Of a stretch of DNA of 14,054 nt, positions 6,548-14,054 are shown piece by piece (position 1 is the first letter of the stretch; every line of letters begins with the position of its first letter). The stretch comes from Phoenicibacter congonensis. GTDB lineage: Bacteria > Actinomycetota > Coriobacteriia > Coriobacteriales > Eggerthellaceae. The notes beneath the pieces were generated by a model. The model had not been told where the DNA came from, made no database searches, and saw only the letters and a list, made by a program, of their open reading frames with translations. The stretch is from contig JAUMVS010000026.1 of NCBI GenBank assembly GCA_030530045.1, forward strand, positions 1 to 14,054, given 5' to 3'. Both the position numbers and the translations under genes were made by a program.

Positions 6548-7288
6548 GTGGCAAAAGAGCGTTTAAACAAGTTGTTATGTGATCGCGGCTTTGCGGCGTC
6601 GCTCGACGAGGCGAACCGCAAAATTCTTGCCAAGGAAGTCAAGGTCAACGACTCCTATCTCACGACTCCAAGCGAAATGGTTCCCGCCGATGCGCGAATT
6701 GAAGTGAAGGTAACTTGCGCCTACGTCTCTCGCGGCGGAATCAAGCTCAAAGGCGCAATTGATGCGTTTGACGTGAAGGTCGCGGGTAAAAATTGCATCG
6801 ACATTGGATCTTCAACTGGCGGCTTTTCTGATTGTCTTTTGCAAGAAGGTGCCGGAAGAGTGGCCTGCGTGGACGTCAATTATGGGCAGCTTGCATGGGA
6901 AGTTCGCCAAAACGAGCGAAGTGCAGTTTTTGAGCGAACGAACATTAAGAAGGCCGACCCGCAAGAACTCGGTGCTCCTTTCGATTTGATTGTGATTGAC
7001 GTTAGCTTCATTGGTCTAGCGTCGCTAGCTCCAGTTTTGAAGCGTTTTGCGCATGAGCCAGCGGAAGAAAAAACAGAGTTAGTGGCACTTGTTAAGCCTG
7101 AATTTGAGGCAAGCCACGAGGAGAATGTCGGCGGTCTTGTGGCCGACGATGATGTTCGTGAGCGAACAGTTGCAGAAGTAAAAGCTGCGCTTTCTGAGCA
7201 AGGTTTTACCGTGCAAGATGTGATTGAATCACCAATTCGCGGAAAGAAGAAAGGCAACAAAGAGTTTCTTCTTTACGCTAAATATTAG
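6548..7288 (+). CDS. TlyA family rRNA 2'-O-methyltransferase
   Basis: This 246-residue protein has an N-terminal S4 RNA-binding domain (about 1-60) and a FtsJ/RrmJ-like methyltransferase domain (about 61-246). The SAM-binding motif is DIGSSTGGFSD (85-95). The catalytic K-D-K-E tetrad is visible as K66 (GGIKL), D151 (VIDVSF), K183 (LVKPEFE) and E239 (GNKEFLL). Known TlyA enzymes methylate C1409 of 16S rRNA and C1920 of 23S rRNA, and their loss gives resistance to capreomycin in mycobacteria. The start is GTG at 6548 with AGGGA about ten bases upstream. In many genomes tlyA is followed by nadK and recN; here a kinase of a different kind follows after a 137-base gap. The alternative, a haemolysin as the old name suggests, is not supported. 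Confidence 0.95.
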   Translation: MAKERLNKLLCDRGFAASLDEANRKILAKEVKVNDSYLTTPSEMVPADARIEVKVTCAYVSRGGIKLKGAIDAFDVKVAGKNCIDIGSSTGGFSDCLLQEGAGRVACVDVNYGQLAWEVRQNERSAVFERTNIKKADPQELGAPFDLIVIDVSFIGLASLAPVLKRFAHEPAEEKTELVALVKPEFEASHEENVGGLVADDDVRERTVAEVKAALSEQGFTVQDVIESPIRGKKKGNKEFLLYAKY

Positions 7289-7316
7289 CTTTATACAGGC
7301 AATTTATTTGGCGATG

Positions 7317-7375
7317 CGCATTTACGAGTGTCGCATTTGCGACAGGGCGAGTGAACGTGAATTTCGCATTTACGA
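7317..7375. repeat. Three-copy CGCATTT(A/G)CGA motif cluster upstream of the kinase gene
   Basis: The 11-base CGCATTTACGA occurs at 7317-7327 and again at 7365-7375. A one-base variant, CGCATTTGCGA, lies at 7332-7342 and forms the core of the inverted repeat TGTCGCATTTGCGACA (7329-7344, 7-bp arms, 2-base centre). The cluster fills the gap between the tlyA stop and the kinase start. A poor promoter-like pair follows (TTGCAG at 7378-7383, 17 bases, TAGAAA at 7401-7406). It is probably an operator array for an unidentified regulator. I cannot match it to a known box. Confidence 0.55.
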
Positions 7376-7425
7376 TATTGCAGCGTCAGTTTTTAGGGTT
7401 TAGAAATTAGGCAATTTAGAAACAG

Positions 7426-9282
7426 ATGACAGTGAATTCTGAAGATATGATTCTTGGGCGCTATCAGCCGATTGAGACTGCCGGGGTCGGCGGTTACGGC
7501 ACGGTCGTGCATGCCTATGACACGCGACTCAAGCGCGAAGTTGCCATCAAGACCGTCGAACTCGCGACAATTGATGGCGGTACTCTTGGCGAAGGCGAGC
7601 CGCAAGAGCGCATCGCGGGGCTAACCGAAGCGCAGGCTGCCGCGCGTTTGACACACCCGAACATCGTCATGATTTACGACTGTCAGGTTCAAGATGACAT
7701 TGTTTATGTCATCGAGGAATATGTCGAAGGCATCACGCTCACGCAGCTGATGCGCTTTCTGAAAGATGAGATTGACCTCGACATAATCGCGCATGTTTTC
7801 AAGAGCGTCTCGAATGCAATCATGGCTGCTCACAAGGCTAACATTTTGCATTTAGACATCAAGCCCGACAACATTTTGATTGGTCGCGGTGGCGATGTGA
7901 AAGTTGCCGATTTTGGGCTGGCGACCCTCATGGACCTGAACGGTGAGGGCTCGGCCGCAGCCGGCACGATTGGCTATATGCCAATGGAGCAAATGTGGAA
8001 AGAGCCGCTTGACGTGCGCAGCGATGAATGGTCGCTTGCGATTATTACCTACGAAATGCTCACGGGTTCAAACCCTTTTGCAGCTGCGAAAACTCTCGAA
8101 GAAGCAGAAAGCTTCATGACGAATTCGGAACTCGTGGTGCCAAGTGTGTGTTGGGATAACCTCGATGAGAACACCGATGACGTTCTGTTCAAAGCGCTTT
8201 CGGCTGACAGGGAGGATCGTTACGCTTCTGTTCGCCAATTCAATAGCGAACTCAAGAAGCACCTGGGTGACGCGGCAGTTGGCAAAAAGGAACTCGCTGT
8301 TCTTGTTAATGGAAACGAGGATAACTACCTCGACACTTCCACAATCAATCTCGATTCGAAATTAATTCAAGAAGCAAAAATGAAAACTGCATTCGTAGAC
8401 CAAATTGGCGAGCGTGGCGCAAAGATTTTCGGGCGCTCAGTTTCTGGAATTGCCGCCGCGTTTATTTGCGCATTCGTGATGTTTAACTTGCGGCCTTCTG
8501 TTTCTGACACATTTGGAATATTCACCTGGCAGCCTGTAGTTTTTTATGTTGTGGTTGCGGCTGTCGCGGTCGTGGTTTTTATCTTTTTGAAGCATGCATC
8601 TCTTGTGCCCTATCTTGCGCTCGCTATCTTGCTGGCGGTAAACCAAAGCTGGGCAGCGCTGGCAATTCTTGTCGTGTCGTTTGGTTTTTGGTGGGTAAAA
8701 ATTGGCATGAAAAGCATGAGCGCTACATTTTGTGCACTTTCGGCGCTTTTGCTGGGAGCGTTTGGCTTGACGCCAGCGGCAGTTGCACTTGCAGGAGCGC
8801 TTTTGAACCCAAAGAGAAGCGCTGCCACAAGCACATTTATTGGATTACAGGCAGTCGTGATGGGCAGCTTTGGCAGCAAAAGCGTGTTTAATTGGGACTT
8901 CGTTAGCAACATGATTTTGCCTGCGTCGCCCTCAATTGCCTCAGCCCAGCTTTCCGAAAACCTCATTAGCTTGCTTACAAACCACATGACATTTATTGCG
9001 GTTGTTTGCTGGATCATCGCCGCTTTCGTGTTCTCGATTTTCTGCGTGCGCGGCACAAAAATGTTTGACGTCGTTGGAAGCATGGTTTGCTTCTGCGTGA
9101 TTTTGATTAGCGCAATCATGCCTGCACTTTTCGGGGCGGGCTCGGTTGGCGCCAGTTTTTTCGGAACGAGTTCGGTTGAAGTTGCAAACGTGATTAGCGC
9201 GTGTGCCGGCGGAATTGTCGCGATTGTTGCGGCGGCAGTGAACCTCACCGACCGCGTGCGACTTGAGCCTGGTCTTTGGTAG
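7426..9282 (+). CDS. Ser/Thr protein kinase with multi-pass membrane C-terminal half
   Basis: A 618-residue eukaryotic-like kinase. The kinase domain spans about 12-280: Gly-rich loop GVGGYGTV (20-27), ATP-binding K42, likely helix-C E68, catalytic loop HLDIKPDN (142-149, base D144), metal motif DFG (162-164), GTIGYMPMEQ (180-189) and D200. The residue before D144 is Leu, so it is a non-RD kinase, which may not need activation-loop phosphorylation. After a linker (281-335) come roughly eight to ten hydrophobic segments between 337 and 605, for example 337-354, 370-388, 408-424, 522-541 and 549-571. Most bacterial kinases of this class have one TM helix and an external sensor, and no PASTA repeats occur here. 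The ATG at 7426 lacks a good ribosome binding site, and an ATG at 7447 is possible. Substrates are unknown. Confidence 0.92.
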   Translation: MTVNSEDMILGRYQPIETAGVGGYGTVVHAYDTRLKREVAIKTVELATIDGGTLGEGEPQERIAGLTEAQAAARLTHPNIVMIYDCQVQDDIVYVIEEYVEGITLTQLMRFLKDEIDLDIIAHVFKSVSNAIMAAHKANILHLDIKPDNILIGRGGDVKVADFGLATLMDLNGEGSAAAGTIGYMPMEQMWKEPLDVRSDEWSLAIITYEMLTGSNPFAAAKTLEEAESFMTNSELVVPSVCWDNLDENTDDVLFKALSADREDRYASVRQFNSELKKHLGDAAVGKKELAVLVNGNEDNYLDTSTINLDSKLIQEAKMKTAFVDQIGERGAKIFGRSVSGIAAAFICAFVMFNLRPSVSDTFGIFTWQPVVFYVVVAAVAVVVFIFLKHASLVPYLALAILLAVNQSWAALAILVVSFGFWWVKIGMKSMSATFCALSALLLGAFGLTPAAVALAGALLNPKRSAATSTFIGLQAVVMGSFGSKSVFNWDFVSNMILPASPSIASAQLSENLISLLTNHMTFIAVVCWIIAAFVFSIFCVRGTKMFDVVGSMVCFCVILISAIMPALFGAGSVGASFFGTSSVEVANVISACAGGIVAIVAAAVNLTDRVRLEPGLW

Positions 9283-9313
9283 CGCGCCTTGTTCCCCTCG
9301 TGCGCTTTAGCAC

Positions 9314-9358
9314 TAGAATTATGTAAGAAAAACTAACGAATTTGCATTTGCAATTGCA
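9314..9358 (+). promoter_or_regulatory. Probable promoter and operator region of argCJBD
   Basis: A -10-like TAGAAT (9314-9319) lies 19 bases after a weak -35 TTGTTC (9289-9294). Downstream, at 9341-9358, three tandem six-base units read TTTGCA, TTTGCA, ATTGCA; they contain the perfect palindrome TGCAATTGCA (9349-9358). This lies between the likely transcription start and the argC ribosome binding site, a common place for a repressor. It does not match the classical ArgR box, though TGAATTTT at 9360-9367 resembles a half-site. The promoter is modest and the operator role is inferred. Confidence 0.45.
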
Positions 9359-9382
9359 CTGAATTTTAAGGAAGAGGCAGAA

Positions 9383-10444
9383 ATGAAAAACGTAGGAGTA
9401 GTTGGAGCTGCGGGCTACGCAGGCATACAAGCTGTGGCAATTTTGGCAAACCACCCAGAGTTTAACCTGGTGACAATCGCTTCCGATTCAAACGAAGGCA
9501 CGGCGCTAGAAGAGCTCTACCCTGCGTTCACGCAAACAGAAGCCGGCAAAATGAAGTTTGCCACGACCGACGAGGTTCTTGCGGCCGACCTAGATGCAGT
9601 TTTTCTGGCAGTGCCTCACAAAGCATCGCTTTCGATTACGCCAAAATTCGTTGAAAAAGGCGTTCGCGTTATCGACCTTTCTGCCGACTTCCGCCTGGAA
9701 GACCCTCAAGTTTATGAAAAATGGTACGGCGTTCCTCACACCGAACTTGAACTTTTGAAAAACCGCGACTTTGGCTTGCCTGAGCTTTTTCCTGAGGACA
9801 TGGCTCGCGCACATCAAAAGCAGGAAGCTGGCGAAGACGTCGTTGTCGCCTGCGCGGGATGCTACGTCACTGCTTCTTCTTTGGCAGCAAAGCCTTTCGT
9901 GTCTAGCGACTGGTTTGACGACTGCATGCCTCCTGTAATCGATGCAATTTCGGGACTCACTGGCGCTGGCAAAAAAGCAGCGGCAAAGACAATGTATGTA
10001 AACGTGGCGCAGAACTATTCAGTTTATGGCGTCGCAAGTCACCGCCACACTCCTGAAATTGAACAAATTTTGGGAACTAACGTTGTTTTCACGCCACATT
10101 TGGCGCCAGCAAATCGTGGAATTTTGTCGACTGTCACGATGAAGCTCAAAGGCGACGTTCAGCTTTCCGCTGAGGAACTTCACGAGCGTTACGCAAAGTT
10201 TTATGAAGGAAGCGAGTTTGTAAAAGTGCTTCCTCTCGGGCAATTTCCTCAAACTTCTAACGTCGCAGGAACGAACTTCGCGCACATTGGCGTGGCTGTG
10301 AACGAGGAGCGCGGAGTTGTAATTGCCGTGGCTGCAATCGACAACCTTGTGAAAGGCGCGGCTGGGCAGGCAGTTCAATGCGCTAACTTGGTGTTCGGGT
10401 TCGCTGAAAACGCGGGCCTTGATAAAGTGGCGCTGCCTGTTTAG
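9383..10444 (+). CDS. N-acetyl-gamma-glutamyl-phosphate reductase
   Basis: Third step of arginine synthesis: NADPH-dependent reduction of N-acetylglutamyl phosphate to N-acetylglutamate semialdehyde, in the cytoplasm. The 353 residues fit the family. Visible motifs are the nucleotide-binding GAAGYAG (8-14), DLSADFRL (98-105), catalytic C160 in CAGCYVTASS, and the conserved HRHTPEIEQ (220-228), which should hold the catalytic His. The active-site motif reads CAGCYVTA where many relatives read NPGCYPTA; the Cys is kept, so activity is expected. The ATG has AAGGAAG upstream, about eight bases away. First gene of the arg block; argJ begins 56 bases after its stop. Confidence 0.96.
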   Translation: MKNVGVVGAAGYAGIQAVAILANHPEFNLVTIASDSNEGTALEELYPAFTQTEAGKMKFATTDEVLAADLDAVFLAVPHKASLSITPKFVEKGVRVIDLSADFRLEDPQVYEKWYGVPHTELELLKNRDFGLPELFPEDMARAHQKQEAGEDVVVACAGCYVTASSLAAKPFVSSDWFDDCMPPVIDAISGLTGAGKKAAAKTMYVNVAQNYSVYGVASHRHTPEIEQILGTNVVFTPHLAPANRGILSTVTMKLKGDVQLSAEELHERYAKFYEGSEFVKVLPLGQFPQTSNVAGTNFAHIGVAVNEERGVVIAVAAIDNLVKGAAGQAVQCANLVFGFAENAGLDKVALPV

Positions 10445-10500
10445 TTTTATAATTTTGCTACTGTAAAGCTTATTTTTGAGCAAATTTTTAGGAGAAAGAA

Positions 10501-11745
10501 ATGGCGACTTTTGAAATTGTAGAGAAGGGTGGGATCACCGCTCCAGCTGGTTTTAAAGCCGCAGGCGTGCATGCGGGATTCAGGAAGAACCCCCTACGCC
10601 TCGATTTTGCGCTTGTTGTCGCAGATGAACCTGCGAAAACAACAGGAACATTCACGCAGAATAAATTTTGCGCCGCACCTGTAATTTTTGACCGTGAGCA
10701 GCTCCATGCTGTCGACGGAAAATGCGGCGTAGCTGCAATTCAGGCAATTGCGATTAACTCTGGCAACGCTAACGCTGCAACTGGAACCGATGGTCTCGAA
10801 GTTGCGAAGAAGTCGGCGGAACTCGTGGCGCAGGGCGTTGGGATTGACGCTTCTCAGGTTCTAGTTTCTTCAACCGGCGTGATTGGTGTGCCTCTTCCGC
10901 TTGAGCCATTTGAAGATGGCATTCCTGTGGCTGTCAAAAAGCTGAGCACCGAGGGCGGTCTTGATGCGGCACGTGCGATTATGACGACCGACACCCGCTA
11001 CAAGCAGGTGGCTGTAAAAATTGATGGCAGTGAACTTGGTCTTGACGGTGAGTTCCACATCGGCGGTATGGTAAAAGGCAGCGGCATGATTCAGCCAAAC
11101 ATGGCGACGATGATTGCTGTCATCACGACCGATGTTCCGCTGGCCGACGACGTGATGACCACACTATTCAGGGCGGCAGTGGACCGCAGCTTTAACTGCG
11201 TGACTGTCGATTCCGACACTTCAACAAACGATACTGCAATTTTCATGTCGAGTGGCAAAGGCGCAGAAATTGCGCTCGGAACACCAGCATGCGATGAATT
11301 TAAAGAAGCTCTCAACTACGTTTGCATCGAGCTTGCGAAAAAAATCGCTGTCGACGGCGAAGGCGCAACTCGAATTGTGCAAGTCACTGTTGACGGCGCA
11401 AAAGACGACGCCGATGCACTCGTCGCTGCTCGCGCAGTGGCAAATTCCCCACTCGTCAAAACTGCAATCGCTGGTCACGACGCAAACTGGGGACGCGTTG
11501 CGGCAGCTCTTGGCAAAAGCGGTGCCGAGTTCAAACAGGAAAACACAGACATTGACTTCTTGAAAATGCCTGTTCTTCGCAATGGATTGCCAATTCCTTT
11601 TGATGAGGACGAGGCGCTTCGAAGATTTGAAGAAACGCAAATTGACATCGATTGCAACCTTGGCGAAGGTGGTGGCCATGCAGTCATTTGGACTTGCGAT
11701 TTGACGCACGACTACATTTCAATTAACGCGGATTATCGTTCTTAA
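10501..11745 (+). CDS. Bifunctional ornithine acetyltransferase / N-acetylglutamate synthase
   Basis: ArgJ moves the acetyl group from N-acetylornithine to glutamate, releasing ornithine and closing the acetyl cycle; bifunctional forms also make N-acetylglutamate from acetyl-CoA. The 414 residues fit the family. The precursor cuts itself between A202 and T203 in GMIQPNMATMI, leaving T203 as nucleophile of the beta chain. Also visible are NSGNANAATG (86-95), the oxyanion-hole region STGVIG (124-129), TVDSDTSTNDT (235-245) and the family C-terminus YISINADYRS. The ATG has AGGAG six bases upstream. A TATAAT box lies at 10448-10453 in the short argC-argJ gap but lacks a well-spaced -35. Whether the acetyl-CoA activity is present cannot be read from sequence. 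Confidence 0.96.
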   Translation: MATFEIVEKGGITAPAGFKAAGVHAGFRKNPLRLDFALVVADEPAKTTGTFTQNKFCAAPVIFDREQLHAVDGKCGVAAIQAIAINSGNANAATGTDGLEVAKKSAELVAQGVGIDASQVLVSSTGVIGVPLPLEPFEDGIPVAVKKLSTEGGLDAARAIMTTDTRYKQVAVKIDGSELGLDGEFHIGGMVKGSGMIQPNMATMIAVITTDVPLADDVMTTLFRAAVDRSFNCVTVDSDTSTNDTAIFMSSGKGAEIALGTPACDEFKEALNYVCIELAKKIAVDGEGATRIVQVTVDGAKDDADALVAARAVANSPLVKTAIAGHDANWGRVAAALGKSGAEFKQENTDIDFLKMPVLRNGLPIPFDEDEALRRFEETQIDIDCNLGEGGGHAVIWTCDLTHDYISINADYRS

Positions 11746-11766
11746 ATTTTTTAGAAAGAAGATGAA

Positions 11767-12720
11767 ATGAAGTTTGCTAATTCCGCAAAGCGCGGCGGAA
11801 ATTCAATTCTTGCCGGCAAAATTTTGAGCGAGGCAATGCCTTGGATCAAAGAAATCACAGGTAAAACGATTGTCGTTAAATATGGCGGAGCGGCGATGGT
11901 GAGCGAAGACTTGCGCAAAGCCGTCATGGAAGACGTGCTGATGCTCAAGATGCTCGGCGTCAAGCCTGTTATTGTTCACGGCGGCGGGAATGCAATTTCT
12001 AAGCAGATGGAGGCCGAAGGACTTGAGGTTGAATTCGTAAACGGCCAGCGTGTCACGACCGAAGATGCTATGCGAATTGTGCGACGAGTTCTCACGGGCG
12101 AGGTTAACCAGCAGCTCGTTTGGGAAATGAACCAGCACGGAAACATCGCCGTTGGCGTTAGCGGCTGCGATGGCGGCGTGCTCATTGCAAAGCAGAAGGA
12201 CCCTGCACTTGGCAGAATTGGCGAGGTCACGCGCGTCAACCCTGGCCTCATTACCGACCTTGTTGAAGACGACTACATTCCTGTCGTTTCAACGATTGCG
12301 CTTGGTGACGATGGCGGAATTTTCAATGTCAATGCCGACATTGCTGCGGGTCACATTGCTGGCGCGATTGGTGCTCACAAAATCATCTTCATTTCCGATG
12401 TTGACGGAATCTACAAAGATTTCCCTGATGAGGATTCGCTGATTGCAAACATGAACATCGATGAGGCGCGCGAGCTTCTAAACGATGAGAACATTTCGAA
12501 GGGCATGATTCCAAAGCTCACGAGCTGCGTGCATGCGCTGGATGAGGGTGTTCCTTCAGTTCAGTTCGTCAATGGCACGACTGCGCACGCGCTTTTGATT
12601 GAGCTTTTGACCGACGACGGCATTGGAACGCTCGTTTCAAACACAGGCGACGCTGCCGAGGTTAATCACGCAGAAGTTGATCACTTCGCTTCGCGTTTGC
12701 TCGAAAACAAATATCTATAA
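11767..12720 (+). CDS. Acetylglutamate kinase
   Basis: Second step of arginine synthesis: ATP-dependent phosphorylation of N-acetylglutamate. The 317 residues show the amino-acid-kinase motifs: K38 in VVKYGG (36-41), HGGGNAIS (71-78), the acetylglutamate-binding GQRVTTEDAMRIV (93-105) with R95, NADIAAG (189-195) with D191, and GMIPKL (246-251) with K250. Before the first strand there is an extension of about 30 residues (ILAGKILSEAMPWIKEITGK). In known hexameric enzymes such an N-terminal helix is linked to feedback inhibition by arginine, so this is inferred to be the controlled step. The start codon has only an AGAAAGAAG-like binding site and lies 21 bases after argJ, so the two genes are surely co-transcribed. 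Confidence 0.96.
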   Translation: MKFANSAKRGGNSILAGKILSEAMPWIKEITGKTIVVKYGGAAMVSEDLRKAVMEDVLMLKMLGVKPVIVHGGGNAISKQMEAEGLEVEFVNGQRVTTEDAMRIVRRVLTGEVNQQLVWEMNQHGNIAVGVSGCDGGVLIAKQKDPALGRIGEVTRVNPGLITDLVEDDYIPVVSTIALGDDGGIFNVNADIAAGHIAGAIGAHKIIFISDVDGIYKDFPDEDSLIANMNIDEARELLNDENISKGMIPKLTSCVHALDEGVPSVQFVNGTTAHALLIELLTDDGIGTLVSNTGDAAEVNHAEVDHFASRLLENKYL

Positions 12721-12747
12721 ACAGATTCATTTTTAACGGGAGAAAAA

Positions 12748-13995
12748 ATGACTTACGCACTAGACCCTGAACAGAAAACGTTAGAAGAAAATTATTTGCT
12801 GCCAACTTTTGGCCGCTACCCAGTCGAGTTTGTGCGCGGTGAGGGTGCGCGGCTCTATGATGTCGACGGCAACGAGTTCCTCGATTTTCTCTCAGGAATC
12901 GCAGTTTGCAGCCTTGGTCATTGCAACAAAAACGTTGTGAAGGCAATCCAAGATCAGGCCGCTCAACTCATGCACGTTTCGAATTACTTCTACATTCAAA
13001 ACCGTGGTGAGGCTGCAAAAAAGATTAACGACCTTCTGAATTTTGGTGCAGAAGAGCCTCATAATTGGAAGATGTTTTTTACAAACAGCGGCGCTGAGTC
13101 AAACGAATGCGCCATCAAAAGCCCCGGTTTTGCTGGCAACAGATCAAAGGGAAACGACGGTACGCACACTAAAGTTATCGTTTTGAAGCAGTCGTTCCAT
13201 GGCAGAACAATGGAGACTTTGGCTGCTACTGCTCAAGACCGTTTCCATTACGGTCTTTTCCCTCTGTCCCCAGTGTTTATCGAGGTAGAGGCCAACAACG
13301 AGGAAGAGCTTGAGAACACTTTCCGCGTTTGGGGCGACCAAGTTGCCGCGATGGTTCTCGAGCCAGTGCAGGGTGAGTCGGGCGTGCATCCAATTTCGGA
13401 ATCCTACATGAAGCTTGTGAGAAAACTCACCGAGGAAAATAAAGCATTTATGATTGTTGACGAGGTACAAAGCGGCATTTACCGCAGCGGCGCTCCTTTC
13501 GCGTTCCAACTCGCGGGCGTTGTGCCTGACATGGTTACGATGGCAAAGGGCATCGGCGGTGGCTTCCCTTGCGGCTGCTGTGCTGCACGCGGCAGAGCTG
13601 CTGAAATCCTTGGACCTGGCGATCATGGCACAACTTTCGGTGGCAGCTGCCTCGCAATTGCTGCAATTAACGCAACTCTTGACGAGCTCAAAGACGAAGA
13701 TGTTTTGAGCAACGTTGTGCTCGTTTCCGATTACATGTGTCACAAGCTCGAGACTGTCGAAGGCATCAAGGAAGTTCGCGGACGCGGTCTTCTGCTCGGT
13801 GCTGACCTTGAAGATGGAATCAGCGCTCACGATGTTGTGGCGGAATCTCTGACCGGGCAAAACCTCATCATCAATGCAACTGTTGGCGACTCAACGCTGC
13901 GTTTCTTGCCTCCGCTGATCATCACTAAAGCTGATGTTGACGAATTCATCGAGAAGCTTGAGGCTGCTATTAAAACAGTAGAGCAGGCTGCGTAA
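12748..13995 (+). CDS. Acetylornithine aminotransferase
   Basis: Fourth step of arginine synthesis: PLP-dependent transfer of an amino group from glutamate to N-acetylglutamate semialdehyde, giving N-acetylornithine. Its 415 residues are slightly longer than usual. Visible are NSGAESNE (113-120), SFHGRT (149-154), EPVQGESG (205-212), DEVQ (238-241, with D238 for the PLP ring) and the Schiff-base lysine K267 in MAKGIGGGFPCG. Residues 122-128 read AIKSPGF where relatives usually have AIK-x-AR. Similar enzymes act on succinylornithine or succinyldiaminopimelate, but the arg neighbours settle the main role. GGGAG lies five bases before the ATG. It follows argB by 27 bases and a terminator follows. 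Confidence 0.95.
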   Translation: MTYALDPEQKTLEENYLLPTFGRYPVEFVRGEGARLYDVDGNEFLDFLSGIAVCSLGHCNKNVVKAIQDQAAQLMHVSNYFYIQNRGEAAKKINDLLNFGAEEPHNWKMFFTNSGAESNECAIKSPGFAGNRSKGNDGTHTKVIVLKQSFHGRTMETLAATAQDRFHYGLFPLSPVFIEVEANNEEELENTFRVWGDQVAAMVLEPVQGESGVHPISESYMKLVRKLTEENKAFMIVDEVQSGIYRSGAPFAFQLAGVVPDMVTMAKGIGGGFPCGCCAARGRAAEILGPGDHGTTFGGSCLAIAAINATLDELKDEDVLSNVVLVSDYMCHKLETVEGIKEVRGRGLLLGADLEDGISAHDVVAESLTGQNLIINATVGDSTLRFLPPLIITKADVDEFIEKLEAAIKTVEQAA

Positions 13996-14029
13996 GCCAA
14001 GTTTTTGTAACTGAATAAATCTAAAGTAG

Positions 14030-14054
14030 AGCGGCTCTCGTGGCCGCTTTATTT
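14030..14054 (+). terminator. Terminator of the arg operon
   Basis: The arms AGCGGC (14030-14035) and GCCGCT (14043-14048) form a 6-bp stem with a 7-base loop, followed by TTTATTT to the window edge. It lies 34 bases after the argD stop. The same AGCGGC core occurs in the aquaporin terminator at 5211-5241. The stem is short and the T-run is interrupted by an A, so some read-through to a following gene is possible. Confidence 0.7.

Noticed and set aside
6548..7288. Haemolysin function for TlyA
   Set aside because: The S4 domain and K-D-K-E tetrad support an rRNA methyltransferase; there is no membrane segment or export signal.
7317..7375. CRISPR array
   Set aside because: The repeats are only 11 bases, with uneven spacing (4 and 22 bases between copies) and no cas genes nearby.
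8610..9248. 212-codon open frame antisense to the kinase membrane domain
   Set aside because: It is the complement of a well-supported gene, with no ribosome binding site or recognisable domain; its length follows from the composition of the opposite strand.
10419..10453. Separate promoter for argJ (TTGATA and TATAAT)
   Set aside because: The spacing between boxes is 23 bases, too long for a standard promoter; the TATAAT alone in an AT-rich gap is weak evidence.
13144..13860. 238-codon open frame antisense to argD
   Set aside because: argD is fully supported by motifs across this span; the antisense frame shows no family features.

Overview
The window looks like an ordinary stretch of chromosome from an actinobacterium, most probably of the class Coriobacteriia. 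This is an inference from gene content, not a measured placement. It rests on TlyA, a PPi-type phosphofructokinase, a Ser/Thr kinase with a multi-pass membrane tail, and an argCJBD block with a bifunctional-type ArgJ. Base composition looks moderate by eye. Coding density is high. The only trace of a mobile element is at the extreme left edge.

Left edge (1-169): a 9-bp-stem hairpin and two 20-bp direct repeats, possibly the end of an insertion sequence lying mostly outside the window, then the terminator of the first gene. Minus-strand block (170-4266, transcribed right to left): a clear promoter at about 4304-4331 drives a two-TM charged membrane protein, pfp (translationally coupled, 1-base overlap), tRNA-Pro(CGG), hisS, and then a NarL/LuxR-type response regulator that may be on the same transcript. 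No histidine kinase is visible.

Middle (4393-7288): a water-selective aquaporin on the plus strand ends at a strong bidirectional-looking terminator. A zinc-dependent phospholipase C-like protein on the minus strand is divergent from tlyA (rRNA 2'-O-methyltransferase). The tlyA upstream region carries a perfect 14-bp palindrome. Next (7289-9282): a 137-bp gap with three copies of a CGCATTT(A/G)CGA motif precedes a Ser/Thr protein kinase whose C-terminal half is a multi-pass membrane domain.

Right part (9283-14054): argC, argJ, argB and argD on the plus strand, closely spaced and ended by a terminator at the window edge. Together they carry glutamate to N-acetylornithine, with ArgJ recycling the acetyl group to give ornithine. 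argF, argG, argH and argR are not in the window. No CRISPR array, toxin-antitoxin pair, prophage or defence system was seen. The best leads are the kinase with its upstream repeat cluster, the repeat-bearing left edge, and the tRNA embedded between pfp and hisS.
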